Positions 49,358 to 58,744 of a DNA stretch of 64,000 bases are shown piece after piece. The position numbers were made by a program, and so were the translations under genes. Every line of letters starts with the position of its first letter. The first letter of the stretch is position 1. A model generated the notes under the pieces. It was not told the DNA's origin and searched no databases. It saw nothing but the letters and a program-made list of their open reading frames with translations. The DNA is from Tistrella mobilis KA081020-065 (GTDB taxonomy: Bacteria > Pseudomonadota > Alphaproteobacteria > Tistrellales > Tistrellaceae), in the NCBI RefSeq assembly GCF_000264455.2, contig NC_017956.1, forward strand, positions 2,587,501 through 2,651,500, given 5' to 3'.

Positions 49358-49752
49358 CAGCCGACGCCTCCGGAGAGCGTGCAGCGGATGACACTCACCA
49401 CTTCCCCGACCGCGATAGAGGTGGTGGTGAGGATGAGATCCCCGCCGCCGCCAGGGCCCGACACCGACCCGTCGATCCGGAGGGATCCCGACCGATCCGA
49501 CAGGCGGAACCACGTCGCCTCGCCGGCGCGGATGGCAGTACCGGTCCAATAGCCGGCGATCACGGCCTCGCCCTCCGTCGCCGGACGATAGCTCTGCATG
49601 GGCAGCCGCACGATCACGAGTGGGGTGGTCGGAGTGGACGCCGCCGGTGATGCGACCCGTGTGCCCGCGAAGAGTGCCAGTGTGCCCCCGTCGAACAGCG
49701 CAGCCGCCGCGTCAAGGATCGCCGCCCGCAGCGGCTCGCCATAGCTGATCAT
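49357..49752 (-). CDS. Phage tail protein, small
   Basis: The product is 131 residues, coupled by ATGA to the tape-measure gene and by TGATG to the tip gene. Strand-rich sequence with VASPAASTPTTPLVIVRLPM and AGYWTGTAIRAGEATWFRLSD. This is the short protein regularly found just after the tape measure in B3/D3112-like phages, probably a distal tail component. No specific activity can be stated. Confidence 0.65.
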   Translation of the reverse strand: MISYGEPLRAAILDAAAALFDGGTLALFAGTRVASPAASTPTTPLVIVRLPMQSYRPATEGEAVIAGYWTGTAIRAGEATWFRLSDRSGSLRIDGSVSGPGGGGDLILTTTSIAVGEVVSVIRCTLSGGVG

Positions 49753-52700
49753 GCCCCTCGTCCCATTTTAGCCACGGCGGTGGCGCGCTCGGTCGCGCGC
49801 CGACCCAGCCGTACCTCCCCGGTCTGCCGCTCGATCGCATCGACCGTCGCTCCGCCCGCCGCGGCCGTCGTCTGACGCAGGGCCGCCAGTTCCTGGCGGA
49901 GGGCCCGCACCTCGTCGCGCAGCGCCCGAACCTCGGCGGCGGTCGCGCCGCCGTCACCCATCGCAGGCACCCGGCCGGTCGCATTGATCGCGTCGAGCAC
50001 CGGCAGGGTGGCCGGGGTGACGCTGGTCGCGCGCGTTACGTGCTCGCCGCCGGCCAGCGCGATGGCGCCGCCGCCCGAATAGGCAGCAAGAACACTGTCC
50101 TTGTTGTAGATGCCGTTACCGACGACGCCGCCGGCGGCGTACCCGGGCACCACAGCGACGGCTGCGGTAGCGGACGCCACCGACGCGGTGAGCTGCACCG
50201 TCAGAGCCTCGATCGCTGCCGTCAGGGCGCTGACGGCGCCTGTGTTGTCGGCGACGGTGTCGTCATAGGCCTGGGTGGCGGGAAGCGCCGAGAGGGACGA
50301 TCGCACCCACTCGACCAGGGCCGCCTGCTGCACGCCGCTGCCATACATGTCGGCGCCGGCATCGAGCAGGGTCTGAGCGGCGTCTGTGATCCGGCCGAGC
50401 GCGTCGCGATCGCCAGCCCGGGCGGCGGACAGGTCGCGCGTAAACTGGTCTTGGGCTGCCTGGAAGCGGCTGGCCGGATTGCCGGCGCCGGCCGCCGAGG
50501 TCGCCAGATCGTCCAGATACGACCGGATGGCCTTGCCGCTTTCCGACGCGGCGGCCGCCGTCGCCCGGATCAGATCCGAAAGCTCGGGGAAGCGGCTGGC
50601 CAGGTCGTCGATCGCCTGCGATGTGAGATCGGAGCCCTGAACCAGATTGCGCACCCTGAGGGCCAGAAGCTCGCCGACCTGATCCACGCCGGCTTGACCG
50701 GCTGCGGTCATGGCGTCCCGGGCCGCCGCCTCGGCCTCCTTGACCAGATCGGCGACCTGATCCACGACGCCCAGACCCTGCGCCTCGCGCAGCTGGCGAT
50801 CCAGGGCGGCCTTGTAGTCGTTGGCGATCTGGTCCTTACGCGCTTCCAACGCCGCCGCCACCTGGGCGGCTGTCAACCCGAAGTCCGCCGCCGACTTGGC
50901 GTAGACCTGGAAGGAGGCCTCAGCTGCAATCATGGCGGCCTGGAAGTCCGTCACCGCCGGCGCCGCCTCTCGGATCCCGAGCAGCTGCTCGACATAGGCC
51001 TTGGTCGCCTCGGCGGCGGCATCGGTGTCCTGCCCCAGGCGCGACGCGGTCTCGCGGAAATCGGCGAGGGCGTCGATCTGGGCCTGCGCGCTGTCGCGTG
51101 CGCTCTTGGCGGCGTTGTCCGCCAGATCCCACCCGCGGGTCAGCCAATCGAGGCTGTCCTTGTAGTTGGCCGCGAACTGAAGGTCGCTGAACGCCGCCTC
51201 AAGATCGCTCCAGTCGATCTTGCCGATGGCCGTCTGGATCTCGGGGGCGATGTCGCCGACCAGCTCTCCCGCCAGATCCTCGGCGATCTTGCCCAGGGCG
51301 GTTTTGGCCCCACTCTCGGACAAATCGCCCAGCCGAACCTTGCTTGCGTGAGACGCGCCCCACTGGATACCATCCCGGCCACCCACGTCCAAAAAGCGCT
51401 TGACCCCGTCGAGACTGGCGCCGGTGACCTCCGTCAGCGCCTGGGAGACCTTGCCGATGCTGTCGAGCAGCTGATCGCGCGCACCGACGTTACGGCTGTC
51501 GCGTGTATAGCCCGCCTTGATGACGTCCTGGGAACCGACGTCGTAGCTGGCCCAGGCCGCGAAATTTGACGGCTCCTTGTTGCCGAACAATCCGCCGACC
51601 AGGCCGCCCAAGGCGCTGCCGATCAGCCCGCCGATCGGGCCGCCGATCACCGTGCCGGCTGCGCCGCCAAGGCCGCCGCCGATCATGCCGCCTGTCGAAT
51701 TGCCGCCCGTGAGCGAGCTGAGGAAGCCGCCGATGCCGACACCCTGAAGCGCGCCGCCGATCACTCCGGACAGGGGGATTGAGGTCCACCCACCGCTCGC
51801 CGGCAACTGCGCCGCGCCCGTGAAGCCCGCGCTCTCGGCAGCCGCCAGACCAGAGAGGGCCGAGCCGGACATCGCGGCCGGCGTCCCGAAGCCGAGGGAG
51901 TATCCAAAGCTGTCGATCGCGGACGAGACGCCAGAAAAGAGCCCGCCACCGCCGCCGCCGAAGATGTTGCCGATCCCGCCGAAAAGACCACCACCGGAGG
52001 TCTGCGCACCGGCGGCCGCGGTCGACGAGATCCCGGTCGGCAGCGGGATCCCGCCGGTCGACGTGGCGAGCCCCAGCTGCGACGCCATATTCGGACCGAG
52101 TACCGACGTGGCAACGCCGCTGACGAGAGGCCGGAAGACGAGCAGGGCGGCGATCTGGGCGGCCGAGCGCTTCATGACGCTGACAATCTGGTCGCCAAAG
52201 TCTTCGAAACCATCCATGCCGCCGTCGAACACCTGCTCAAAGGTGTTGGCCAGGACGTCCTGGATGTCTTCACCCGCACGGGCGATGGCCGCCGTGAATG
52301 CTTGGCTCTGGCTGGTGCGCGCCTCGATCAAGGCATTGGTGCGCAGGGTCTGGTCGTAGAGCTCAAGCTCTTGCGTGGCAGCCTTGGGGAGCTGATTGCC
52401 ATACTGGCGGATCAGATCCACGCGCTTCGCCTCCAGCGCGACGAGATATTCCCGCCGAGCCGCCGCCTCGGACACGAGAGATAGCTCGTACTGTGCGACC
52501 CGCAGAGCGTCCCTCTGGGTGCGCACAGCCGTAGCGGTCGCCTGCCCGACCTCACCGAGCTGGAGGCGGTCGAAGGCGGCCAGTGATAGAAGGTAGAGCT
52601 TGTTAGCCTCAGTCCCCGCCACCAATGCGTCGGTGCCGAGTTGCAGGGCGAGGCGCCGCGCATAGTCATCTCGCGTCGCCCGCCTGACGGCGTCGGCGCC

Positions 52701-55700
52701 CGCCGACACGGCCTCCGCCATCCGCTCCGCCGCCTCGGCCTGCTCCAGCATCTCGGCGGCATCATCGCCCGCCTTCAGGACGGCGGACCGCTGGGCCGCC
52801 TGCCGCGCCAGATCGATCTCCGCTGCCGCCTGCCGGCTGGTGAGGGCGATCCCCCGCTCGCGCAGGCTCTGCTCGGCCTCGTAGACCGCCATGGCCTGTT
52901 CGCGGGCCGCCGACCCCCGCCCGATCGTCGCAATCTCGACGTCCAGCGCCTTGACCCGATCCTGCGCGGCCCGAAGCGCCCCGGCATCCTCGATCGCCGC
53001 CTGAGCGTCCAGGGCGGCCACCGCCCGGGCCCGCTCGGCCGCGGCGGCAGCGCTGGTGAGGTCGACGCCGCGCTCACGCAGGTCGATGTCGACCCGAGCC
53101 AGCGCCAGAGCCCGTTCCCGGGCCCGGGCAGTCGCGCCGGCGAGACCGGCCTCTCGCTGGGCCAGCTCCAGCTCTTGAGCAGTCTGTCGGCCGCGGCGGG
53201 CCTCCTCCGCGTCGCGCGTGGCGTCGGCCTGGTCCTTGAGGCTCTTGTAGATTTCCTCTTCGCTTCGGCCCACCTGCCCCAGGGCTTCGACCCGCGCCCG
53301 CGCCCGCAGATCGGCCTCACGCTCGGCGGCCGCGGAGATCCTGGCGGCCGCGGCGACTTCCTGCGCACCCTGGATCTCGGCTTGGAGCTGCCGGAGCCGC
53401 TGATCAGACGCCAGCCCCTGCTCGGCCGTCCGGGCCGCGAGCCCGAGATTGGTGAGGACCTCTTGCGCGTCTTTGCCGGCGACGCCCAGCTCTCGCGCCT
53501 GCTGGATCAGATAGTCCAGCTGGGCACGCGCACCCGGCGTCTGGTCCTTGGCGGCCTCCGCCAGCAGGTCGCGGGCTTCCTGCGCCGCCTGGGTCTGACG
53601 CAGGGCGTCCGCGCCGCCGCTGCCATAGCTCGCGCGCTGGGCCTGGAGGTCACGGGTCTTGGTGACCAGCTCGGCCATGGGCTTCAGGGCGGTCGCAGTC
53701 ACGTCGGCGAGCGACTTGATCTCCCGCCGCATCGTGCCCGTCCACCGGGCCGCCCCGCCGACCTCGCCGGTGTAGTCGCCGATGGTCGCCCGTAGGAGGG
53801 TTAGTTCCCGGCGTGCGACCTTGACCGCCTCCGCCTGTTCGGCGGCGCGCGAGAACCCCAAGAGGTCGGCCAGCCCCGCGCCGACGCCGCCGGACCCCAT
53901 ATCCGCCCGCGTCCCCGCCGACAGCCGCGCCTGCGCCGCCGCCAGCCGGGCCTCGGCCAGCGCCACTTCGGCCTCGGCCGAAGCCCGGATGTTGTCCCGC
54001 TCGACCTGAAGCTGCCCCGCGCGTTTGGACCCGGCCTCATTGAGCGACCGCATGGCCTTGTCGGCGGCCGCAATGCGGTCGGTCCAGGCCTCTGTGGCGC
54101 GGTCAGCCTCGGTGGTCCTGGTCGCGAGGTAGCCGACGCCGACGGTCAGCAGGGTGATGGCGATGCCCGCCGGGCCGCCGGCCGCATTGACGAGAGCCAT
54201 CCCGGCCGCCGCCGCGCGGGCGCGGAGGGCGGTGGTCCCCATGGCGGCCGACAGGGCCACCTGCGCCGCTTCCGCTCGCGCGGTCGCGGCCGCGTGAGCG
54301 GTGGTGGCCGCGGCCACGTCGGTGGTGGCGTCACGCAGGCGGTCCATGGCGCCCGTGCGGCCAGCCGCCAGGGCATCCTGGGCCTGCACGAGGCGGGCCT
54401 GGGCGCCGGTCAGCGCCTCGCCGGCCGCATCGGCGACCTCGCGGGCGTAGCGCGCGCGCTCGGCCAGCGCCGAAGTGGATTTGAGGTCGACGGCCGTGCC
54501 GTCGGCTACGGCCTGCCGCAGTTCGATCATGCGGGCGGCCGCGGTGCCGGCCGCCGCCGCCATCGGACCCAGCCCCCGGCCGATCAGCGTGGCCGCGATG
54601 ACCCCGCCGGCCCCGCCGGCGACGGCCGCGGCGGTGTCGATGTTGTCGGCGAGGCTCATGATCGTGCCGGCAAAACCGGCAGAGGCTCCGGAGGCCTGAT
54701 CAGCTTCACCGATCCACTTGAGGGCCGCGTTCGACAACACCTGGAAGGCGCCGCCGATCGTCGGCCGAAGCTTCGCGAACTCCGCCGCCACCGCTGGCGC
54801 CTGCTGAACAATGGCGTCGAAAACCGCCTTGCTGGTGAGCTTGCCCTGCTCGGCCAGGCCGCGCAGTTCGCCGACGCCGACACCGATCCCGTCGGCGATT
54901 GCCAAGGCGAGCCGAGGGGCCTGCTCCAGGACGCTGTTTAGTTCCTCGCCCCGAAGCGTCCCCGACGCGAGGCCCTGCCCGAGCTGCACCAGAGCCGCTT
55001 CGTAAGACGCAGCCCCCGCGCCCGACACCTGGAAAGCCTGACCGATCGCCGTGGTGGCGAGCAGCATCTCGGTATAGGAGGCGCCGAGCGTCTGCGCCTG
55101 CCGCGCGAGCGTCGAATAGAGGCTAGCCGTCCCTTCGAAGGTGGCCCGGGTGCTCTGGGCGATCCGGAAGAGATCCCCCTGCGCCGCCGCCAGCGCCGCC
55201 GACCCCTGCGTCACCAGGGACAACCTCCCGGCCACATTGGTCCACGTGTCGGCATAGGCGACCACCTGCCGCGCCGCGACGGTCAGCCCCGCCACCGACG
55301 CCAGCCCCAGCAGTTGCCCGCGCAGGCCTGCGAGCACGGCGGTGGTCGCGCCAGACACCGCCCCCAGGCCCTGAGCCTGCCGCGCCTGATCAGCCAGCGC
55401 CCTGGACGCGCCCGCGGAACTGCGAGACACGTTGTCGTTGGCCGCCGCCGCCCGGGCCGCGGTCGCCGCCGCCGTCACCCGCCCCTGGGCCGCCTGTCGC
55501 AGGGCCGCCGTAGCGTCGCGCTCGGCCGCGGCCGCCCGATCGAGGGCGGCAGTGTTGGTTTCCAGCGCGGCCGCCGCCCGAGCGGCGGCGCCGGCGGCGG
55601 CCATCCGCGCCTGCGCACCCTGGACGATCACCGCCGTCGTCGTCTGATGCGCCCGGGCCTCGGCCGCGGCCGTCGCGATGGCGCCCTGCGTCTCGGCCGC

Positions 55701-56396
55701 CAGCGCTCGCGCCGCCCGCGTGACGCTGTAGATCGCGTCGCTGACGTCGATGTAGGAGAGCGCGGCCGCATCGGCCGCCGCCATCGCCCGCGCGAAGGCG
55801 GCGGCGTTGGTGTCGAGCGCCGCCGAAGCACCCCCGAGAGCGGCGGTCATGGTGCGCTGCTGGCGCGACATCGACTGCCCGCCGCCCGCTTCACCACCGG
55901 TGCTGCCGGCGGCGGACCCGCCGGAGCGATTGACCGCGCGCGCCGCCCCCGCGGCCGCCCGCATCTGGGCAGTCAGGTCAGCGTAGCCGGCCGCGGCCAG
56001 GGCCGCCGACTGGGCGCTGGCCGCCATCTGCGCCGCCTGATCGGCCAGCGCTGCCGTGGTGCCGGCGACGGCGGCCGCAAGGGCCCGCTGCTGGCGCGCG
56101 TCGGTCGCCCGATCAGCGCCGCCTCGCGCCGCTGCGGACCGGGCCGCGGCCGTGGCCGACTGCTGTTCAGCCGCCGCGAGATCCAGTTGGGACCGGGCGG
56201 CCGCCTTGGCCGCGGCGGCTGCGGCGCGCACCGCCTGCGTCGCCGCCTCGGTCTGCGCCCCCTGACGACCGATCTGCTGCCCCGTGGCGGCCGACGCCTG
56301 CCCCAGCTCGACGATATCCTGGCGCAGTTCACCGGCCGCGATTGATGCGCGGCCGGTGTCCAGATCGACTGTGAGCTTTGTACGCAGATCAGCCAC
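49749..56396 (-). CDS. Tail tape measure protein
   Basis: The product is 2215 residues from a GTG at 56396 that overlaps the upstream stop. The first 500 residues are Ala- and Gln-rich helices. Residues about 560-760 contain the tape-measure domain: ARQVVAYADTWTNVAGRLSLVTQG in parts, and LASGTLRGEELNSVLEQAPRLA in parts. Long coiled coils follow. Around residues 1480-1620 come glycine-zipper hydrophobic segments (GGLGGAAGTVIGGPIGGLIG), as in membrane-inserting tape measures. It sets tail length and guides DNA across the envelope. Its size implies a long flexible tail. Confidence 0.93.
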   Translation of the reverse strand: MADLRTKLTVDLDTGRASIAAGELRQDIVELGQASAATGQQIGRQGAQTEAATQAVRAAAAAAKAAARSQLDLAAAEQQSATAAARSAAARGGADRATDARQQRALAAAVAGTTAALADQAAQMAASAQSAALAAAGYADLTAQMRAAAGAARAVNRSGGSAAGSTGGEAGGGQSMSRQQRTMTAALGGASAALDTNAAAFARAMAAADAAALSYIDVSDAIYSVTRAARALAAETQGAIATAAAEARAHQTTTAVIVQGAQARMAAAGAAARAAAALETNTAALDRAAAAERDATAALRQAAQGRVTAAATAARAAAANDNVSRSSAGASRALADQARQAQGLGAVSGATTAVLAGLRGQLLGLASVAGLTVAARQVVAYADTWTNVAGRLSLVTQGSAALAAAQGDLFRIAQSTRATFEGTASLYSTLARQAQTLGASYTEMLLATTAIGQAFQVSGAGAASYEAALVQLGQGLASGTLRGEELNSVLEQAPRLALAIADGIGVGVGELRGLAEQGKLTSKAVFDAIVQQAPAVAAEFAKLRPTIGGAFQVLSNAALKWIGEADQASGASAGFAGTIMSLADNIDTAAAVAGGAGGVIAATLIGRGLGPMAAAAGTAAARMIELRQAVADGTAVDLKSTSALAERARYAREVADAAGEALTGAQARLVQAQDALAAGRTGAMDRLRDATTDVAAATTAHAAATARAEAAQVALSAAMGTTALRARAAAAGMALVNAAGGPAGIAITLLTVGVGYLATRTTEADRATEAWTDRIAAADKAMRSLNEAGSKRAGQLQVERDNIRASAEAEVALAEARLAAAQARLSAGTRADMGSGGVGAGLADLLGFSRAAEQAEAVKVARRELTLLRATIGDYTGEVGGAARWTGTMRREIKSLADVTATALKPMAELVTKTRDLQAQRASYGSGGADALRQTQAAQEARDLLAEAAKDQTPGARAQLDYLIQQARELGVAGKDAQEVLTNLGLAARTAEQGLASDQRLRQLQAEIQGAQEVAAAARISAAAEREADLRARARVEALGQVGRSEEEIYKSLKDQADATRDAEEARRGRQTAQELELAQREAGLAGATARARERALALARVDIDLRERGVDLTSAAAAAERARAVAALDAQAAIEDAGALRAAQDRVKALDVEIATIGRGSAAREQAMAVYEAEQSLRERGIALTSRQAAAEIDLARQAAQRSAVLKAGDDAAEMLEQAEAAERMAEAVSAGADAVRRATRDDYARRLALQLGTDALVAGTEANKLYLLSLAAFDRLQLGEVGQATATAVRTQRDALRVAQYELSLVSEAAARREYLVALEAKRVDLIRQYGNQLPKAATQELELYDQTLRTNALIEARTSQSQAFTAAIARAGEDIQDVLANTFEQVFDGGMDGFEDFGDQIVSVMKRSAAQIAALLVFRPLVSGVATSVLGPNMASQLGLATSTGGIPLPTGISSTAAAGAQTSGGGLFGGIGNIFGGGGGGLFSGVSSAIDSFGYSLGFGTPAAMSGSALSGLAAAESAGFTGAAQLPASGGWTSIPLSGVIGGALQGVGIGGFLSSLTGGNSTGGMIGGGLGGAAGTVIGGPIGGLIGSALGGLVGGLFGNKEPSNFAAWASYDVGSQDVIKAGYTRDSRNVGARDQLLDSIGKVSQALTEVTGASLDGVKRFLDVGGRDGIQWGASHASKVRLGDLSESGAKTALGKIAEDLAGELVGDIAPEIQTAIGKIDWSDLEAAFSDLQFAANYKDSLDWLTRGWDLADNAAKSARDSAQAQIDALADFRETASRLGQDTDAAAEATKAYVEQLLGIREAAPAVTDFQAAMIAAEASFQVYAKSAADFGLTAAQVAAALEARKDQIANDYKAALDRQLREAQGLGVVDQVADLVKEAEAAARDAMTAAGQAGVDQVGELLALRVRNLVQGSDLTSQAIDDLASRFPELSDLIRATAAAASESGKAIRSYLDDLATSAAGAGNPASRFQAAQDQFTRDLSAARAGDRDALGRITDAAQTLLDAGADMYGSGVQQAALVEWVRSSLSALPATQAYDDTVADNTGAVSALTAAIEALTVQLTASVASATAAVAVVPGYAAGGVVGNGIYNKDSVLAAYSGGGAIALAGGEHVTRATSVTPATLPVLDAINATGRVPAMGDGGATAAEVRALRDEVRALRQELAALRQTTAAAGGATVDAIERQTGEVRLGRRATERATAVAKMGRGA

Positions 56397-56685
56397 GGGC
56401 GCGGGCCTCTTCCTCACGACGTCGGCGAGCAATGTCGAGGGCGACCGCCTCGCATGCCGCGATATCGTCCAGCAGATCGGGTGTCAGGGGGGTGCCGATC
56501 ACGTCGGCGACGCGGGCGACGGCGGTGTAGTCGAGCCCGGTGATGACCCCGGCCTCCCCGGCGCGGCGCCATTGCGTCTGAACGCGGCTCCACAGCGTCC
56601 AGGCCGGTACGTTGACCGCCCACAGCGTCACCTGCCGCTGAGGCGCCCGCAGCCCCGCGAGCAGCACGGCGGGGTCGCCTCCCAT
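56389..56685 (-). CDS. DUF1799-type tail assembly protein, read by -1 frameshift
   Basis: The standalone frame begins at the ATG at 56685, 98 residues (TLWAVNVPAWTLWSRVQTQWRRAG in parts; ITGLDYTAVARVADVIG). This matches DUF1799 of D3112-like phages. The frame stays open upstream to the slippery site at 56772-56778, in the -1 frame relative to the preceding chaperone gene, with coding-like residues (LTEAVRAVAEGRAGPSAEDL). I therefore read it mainly as the C-terminal part of a frameshift fusion, like the T part of lambda G-GT. It acts in tail assembly, not in the virion. Confidence 0.75.
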   Translation of the reverse strand: MGGDPAVLLAGLRAPQRQVTLWAVNVPAWTLWSRVQTQWRRAGEAGVITGLDYTAVARVADVIGTPLTPDLLDDIAACEAVALDIARRRREEEARARG

Positions 56686-56768
56686 CGCCTCCAGGTCTTG
56701 GGCGAGGTCGCGCAGATCCTCGGCAGATGGGCCCGCCCGGCCCTCCGCGACCGCCCGGACCGCCTCTG

Positions 56769-57122
56769 TCAGTTTTTTCGGCGGGCGCCCGCGATACCGT
56801 CGAAAAATGCCTTGGCGACGGCGGCGCGGATCGTTACCACCGACAGCAGATAATCCCGAGCCCCTTCAGAGAATTCGATGGTCTGCTTGTTTTTCTTGTC
56901 CTGGACGTCCTGCCACCCGATCCAGACCCGCCGGAGCAGAGCCTTATCTCCGGGCGCACTCCACGGCGCAGCGGGGTCCGGCTGGCCGTACTGCTGGGTG
57001 AGCGCGTCGAGGTCGACATCTTCGGGCAGCTCGAAGGTGGCGCGGAAACGCTGGACGGTGTCCAGGTGGACTTCCACAGTCTCGGTGAAGGTCGGGCGGG
57101 CGTTGAGATCGACGTTGAGCAT
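56769..57122 (-). CDS. Tail assembly chaperone (G-like)
   Basis: The product is 117 residues from the ATG at 57122, with GGAG 6 bases upstream inside the alternative start at 57134. The N-terminal part (VHLDTVQRFRATFELPEDVDLDALTQ in parts) and DKALLRRVWIGWQDVQDKKN fit tail assembly chaperones. It lies between the tail tube and the tape measure, where such genes are always found, and ends in the slippery A6C. It should wrap the tape measure during tube polymerisation. Confidence 0.75.
   Translation of the reverse strand: MLNVDLNARPTFTETVEVHLDTVQRFRATFELPEDVDLDALTQQYGQPDPAAPWSAPGDKALLRRVWIGWQDVQDKKNKQTIEFSEGARDYLLSVVTIRAAVAKAFFDGIAGARRKN
56772..56778 (-). other. Programmed -1 frameshift site A AAA AAC
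   Basis: On the minus strand the chaperone gene ends CGA AAA AAC TGA. The heptamer A-AAA-AAC is in the X-XXY-YYZ register needed for tandem slippage, and the stop follows at once. The -1 frame has no stop from here to 56389 and enters the DUF1799 frame. Confidence 0.75.
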
Positions 57123-57150
57123 GATGATCTCCATACGGCTCAGGGGGCGG

Positions 57151-58107
57151 TCAGGGGGCGGTCGGCGCCCTGTAGCTCAGAGTGATCGCAGGTGAGGTCG
57201 GCGTGCGCGACAATGTCATCGGGATCTGGATCCCGGACGCGCCGGCGATATCCGTGAGGGTGATCTTGCCGATGCGCGCTGCGGGGCACCGGATCGCGAT
57301 CGCGATCTCGGGAGATGCGACGTGTTCGAGGCGCAGCTCGATGGGGCTCGCGTCGATCGACGCGAAAAAATTTCGCGCCGTGAGGTCCATCTCCGCGGTC
57401 ACGGTCGCCGTCGGCGCCACGTCGATCAGCCGCACCTCGCGCTGGCCGGTGGTCTCGACATACTGGACCGATCCGCCCAGGTCGACCTCGATCGACGACG
57501 CAGCGAGGACGACCCCATCCAGAGACACCGTGGTGGTGGCGGCGGACGTCGGGGTCGGATCGACATAACCCGGCGCCGCGGGGTAGGTCACCATCGTGCC
57601 TGCCTCGGGCGGCGCGTACAAGCCGACCAGCGACACCGAGAGGTACGGTATCGCGGGCACGTCCGCCCGGATCCGGATGGAGCCCCGGCAGCCGACGATA
57701 GTCTGAAGCATCCCGTCGATCCGCGCCGCTACGGTGACAGACTCCAGGCCGGACTCAATCGTGCTGTACCACACACCGACGTCCGCAGCCGGCGGCGGCG
57801 AGACAGTCTCCGCCAGCCCGCACGCGCGCAGGAGGCGCGCATATGGCGGCGGCTCAGCGAGCGCGGCGGCCGCCGCCAGCGGCACGTCAAATGAGATCTG
57901 GACGTGCCGGCCAACGAGGTGACGCGCCGTATAGGACGACCGGCCCAGATCGATACGACGCTCGATATCCTGGCCCTCAATGGGGGTCAGCGCGATATTC
58001 TCGACCAACAACAGATCTGCGGCAAAGCTCGGAGCCGCGCTTGACCCATAGGCGGTCTCGGTCTTGATGGACACGGCCTTGTAGCGCGATCTGTACCACG
58101 TGCCCAT
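57151..58107 (-). CDS. Major tail tube protein
   Basis: The product is 318 residues from the ATG at 58107. The N-terminus KAVSIKTETAYGSSAAPSF is typical of D3112-like tail subunits. Strands with LVENIALTPIEGQDIERRIDLG and GSIRIRADVPAIPYLSVSLVG follow. It lies between the completion proteins and the chaperones, the place of the tube gene in siphoviruses. No sheath gene accompanies it. Confidence 0.75.
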   Translation of the reverse strand: MGTWYRSRYKAVSIKTETAYGSSAAPSFAADLLLVENIALTPIEGQDIERRIDLGRSSYTARHLVGRHVQISFDVPLAAAAALAEPPPYARLLRACGLAETVSPPPAADVGVWYSTIESGLESVTVAARIDGMLQTIVGCRGSIRIRADVPAIPYLSVSLVGLYAPPEAGTMVTYPAAPGYVDPTPTSAATTTVSLDGVVLAASSIEVDLGGSVQYVETTGQREVRLIDVAPTATVTAEMDLTARNFFASIDASPIELRLEHVASPEIAIAIRCPAARIGKITLTDIAGASGIQIPMTLSRTPTSPAITLSYRAPTAP

Positions 58108-58109
58108 CG

Positions 58110-58301
58110 TCAAGCCTCCTTCTTGGTCTTCGGCGCCGGCGCCGGCGCCGGCGGCACAGGCACCGATGCCGACGCCGACGCCGACGCCGACGGAATGGGA
58201 TCACCCGGCTGGCGCCGGGTCAGCGCGCCGGTCACCGGGTCGCGCAGATAGCTGCCCCCCGAGGTCGGCCAGGGGCCTTCGTCCGCATTCTTGGCGGGCA
58301 T
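58110..58301 (-). CDS. Small Pro/Ala/Ser-rich phage protein
   Basis: The product is 63 residues. The first part (EGPWPTSGGSYLRDPVTGALT) looks like a short structured tag, and the rest is a low-complexity SASASASAS, then PPAPAPAPK tail. The DNA there is built of tandem hexamers (TCGGCG and CCGGCG units). It fits tightly between gp37-like and tube genes. Similar short proteins occur at this place in related phages; the role is unknown. Confidence 0.6.
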   Translation of the reverse strand: MPAKNADEGPWPTSGGSYLRDPVTGALTRRQPGDPIPSASASASASVPVPPAPAPAPKTKKEA

Positions 58302-58309
58302 CTAACACC

Positions 58310-58744
58310 TCATGCATACAGTTGTCGGCTGGTCAGCCACATACTGACGAGCCAGTAAGTCCCAACACCAGCCAGCTGGCTGGCCCTGGTCCCCCCGTAG
58401 TCGATCGGGAGGAGGTCGGCGGGGTCTGGCGTCCACCCGGCCAGCGCCCCCTTCAGGGCGGCCGAGATCGTCTCGGCCTCGGCGAGGTAGGCCTCGCCCG
58501 TGCCGTCCTCGTAGGTGCGGATGCAGACCGCGGTAAGGACCGAGATCGCGATCGGCTGCCGATGCCCGCCCGATGTCTGGGATGGCCGCGGGTCCTCGGC
58601 CCAGGGGATCACGTAGCAGGCGCCGCTCTCCGGAGCGGTTCCCTCGCGCACCGCCTCCAGCTCCGCCGCGCCTGCCACCGACACCAGCGGCGGCATGGCC
58701 GCCGCCCGCAACCGATCGCGGATGGCACGGGCGGCCGCGATCAC
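58310..58744 (-). CDS. Tail terminator-like protein (Mu gp37 position)
   Basis: The product is 144 residues from a GTG at 58744 that overlaps the gp36-like stop (GTGA). Sequence includes ARAIRDRLRAAAMPPLVSVAGAAEL in parts, SGACYVIPWAEDPRPS, and IAISVLTAVCIRTYEDGTG. A head-tail joining or tail-terminator role is expected from position. Its reading frame continues upstream antisense-like to 59245, which was rejected. Confidence 0.7.
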   Translation of the reverse strand: MIAAARAIRDRLRAAAMPPLVSVAGAAELEAVREGTAPESGACYVIPWAEDPRPSQTSGGHRQPIAISVLTAVCIRTYEDGTGEAYLAEAETISAALKGALAGWTPDPADLLPIDYGGTRASQLAGVGTYWLVSMWLTSRQLYA

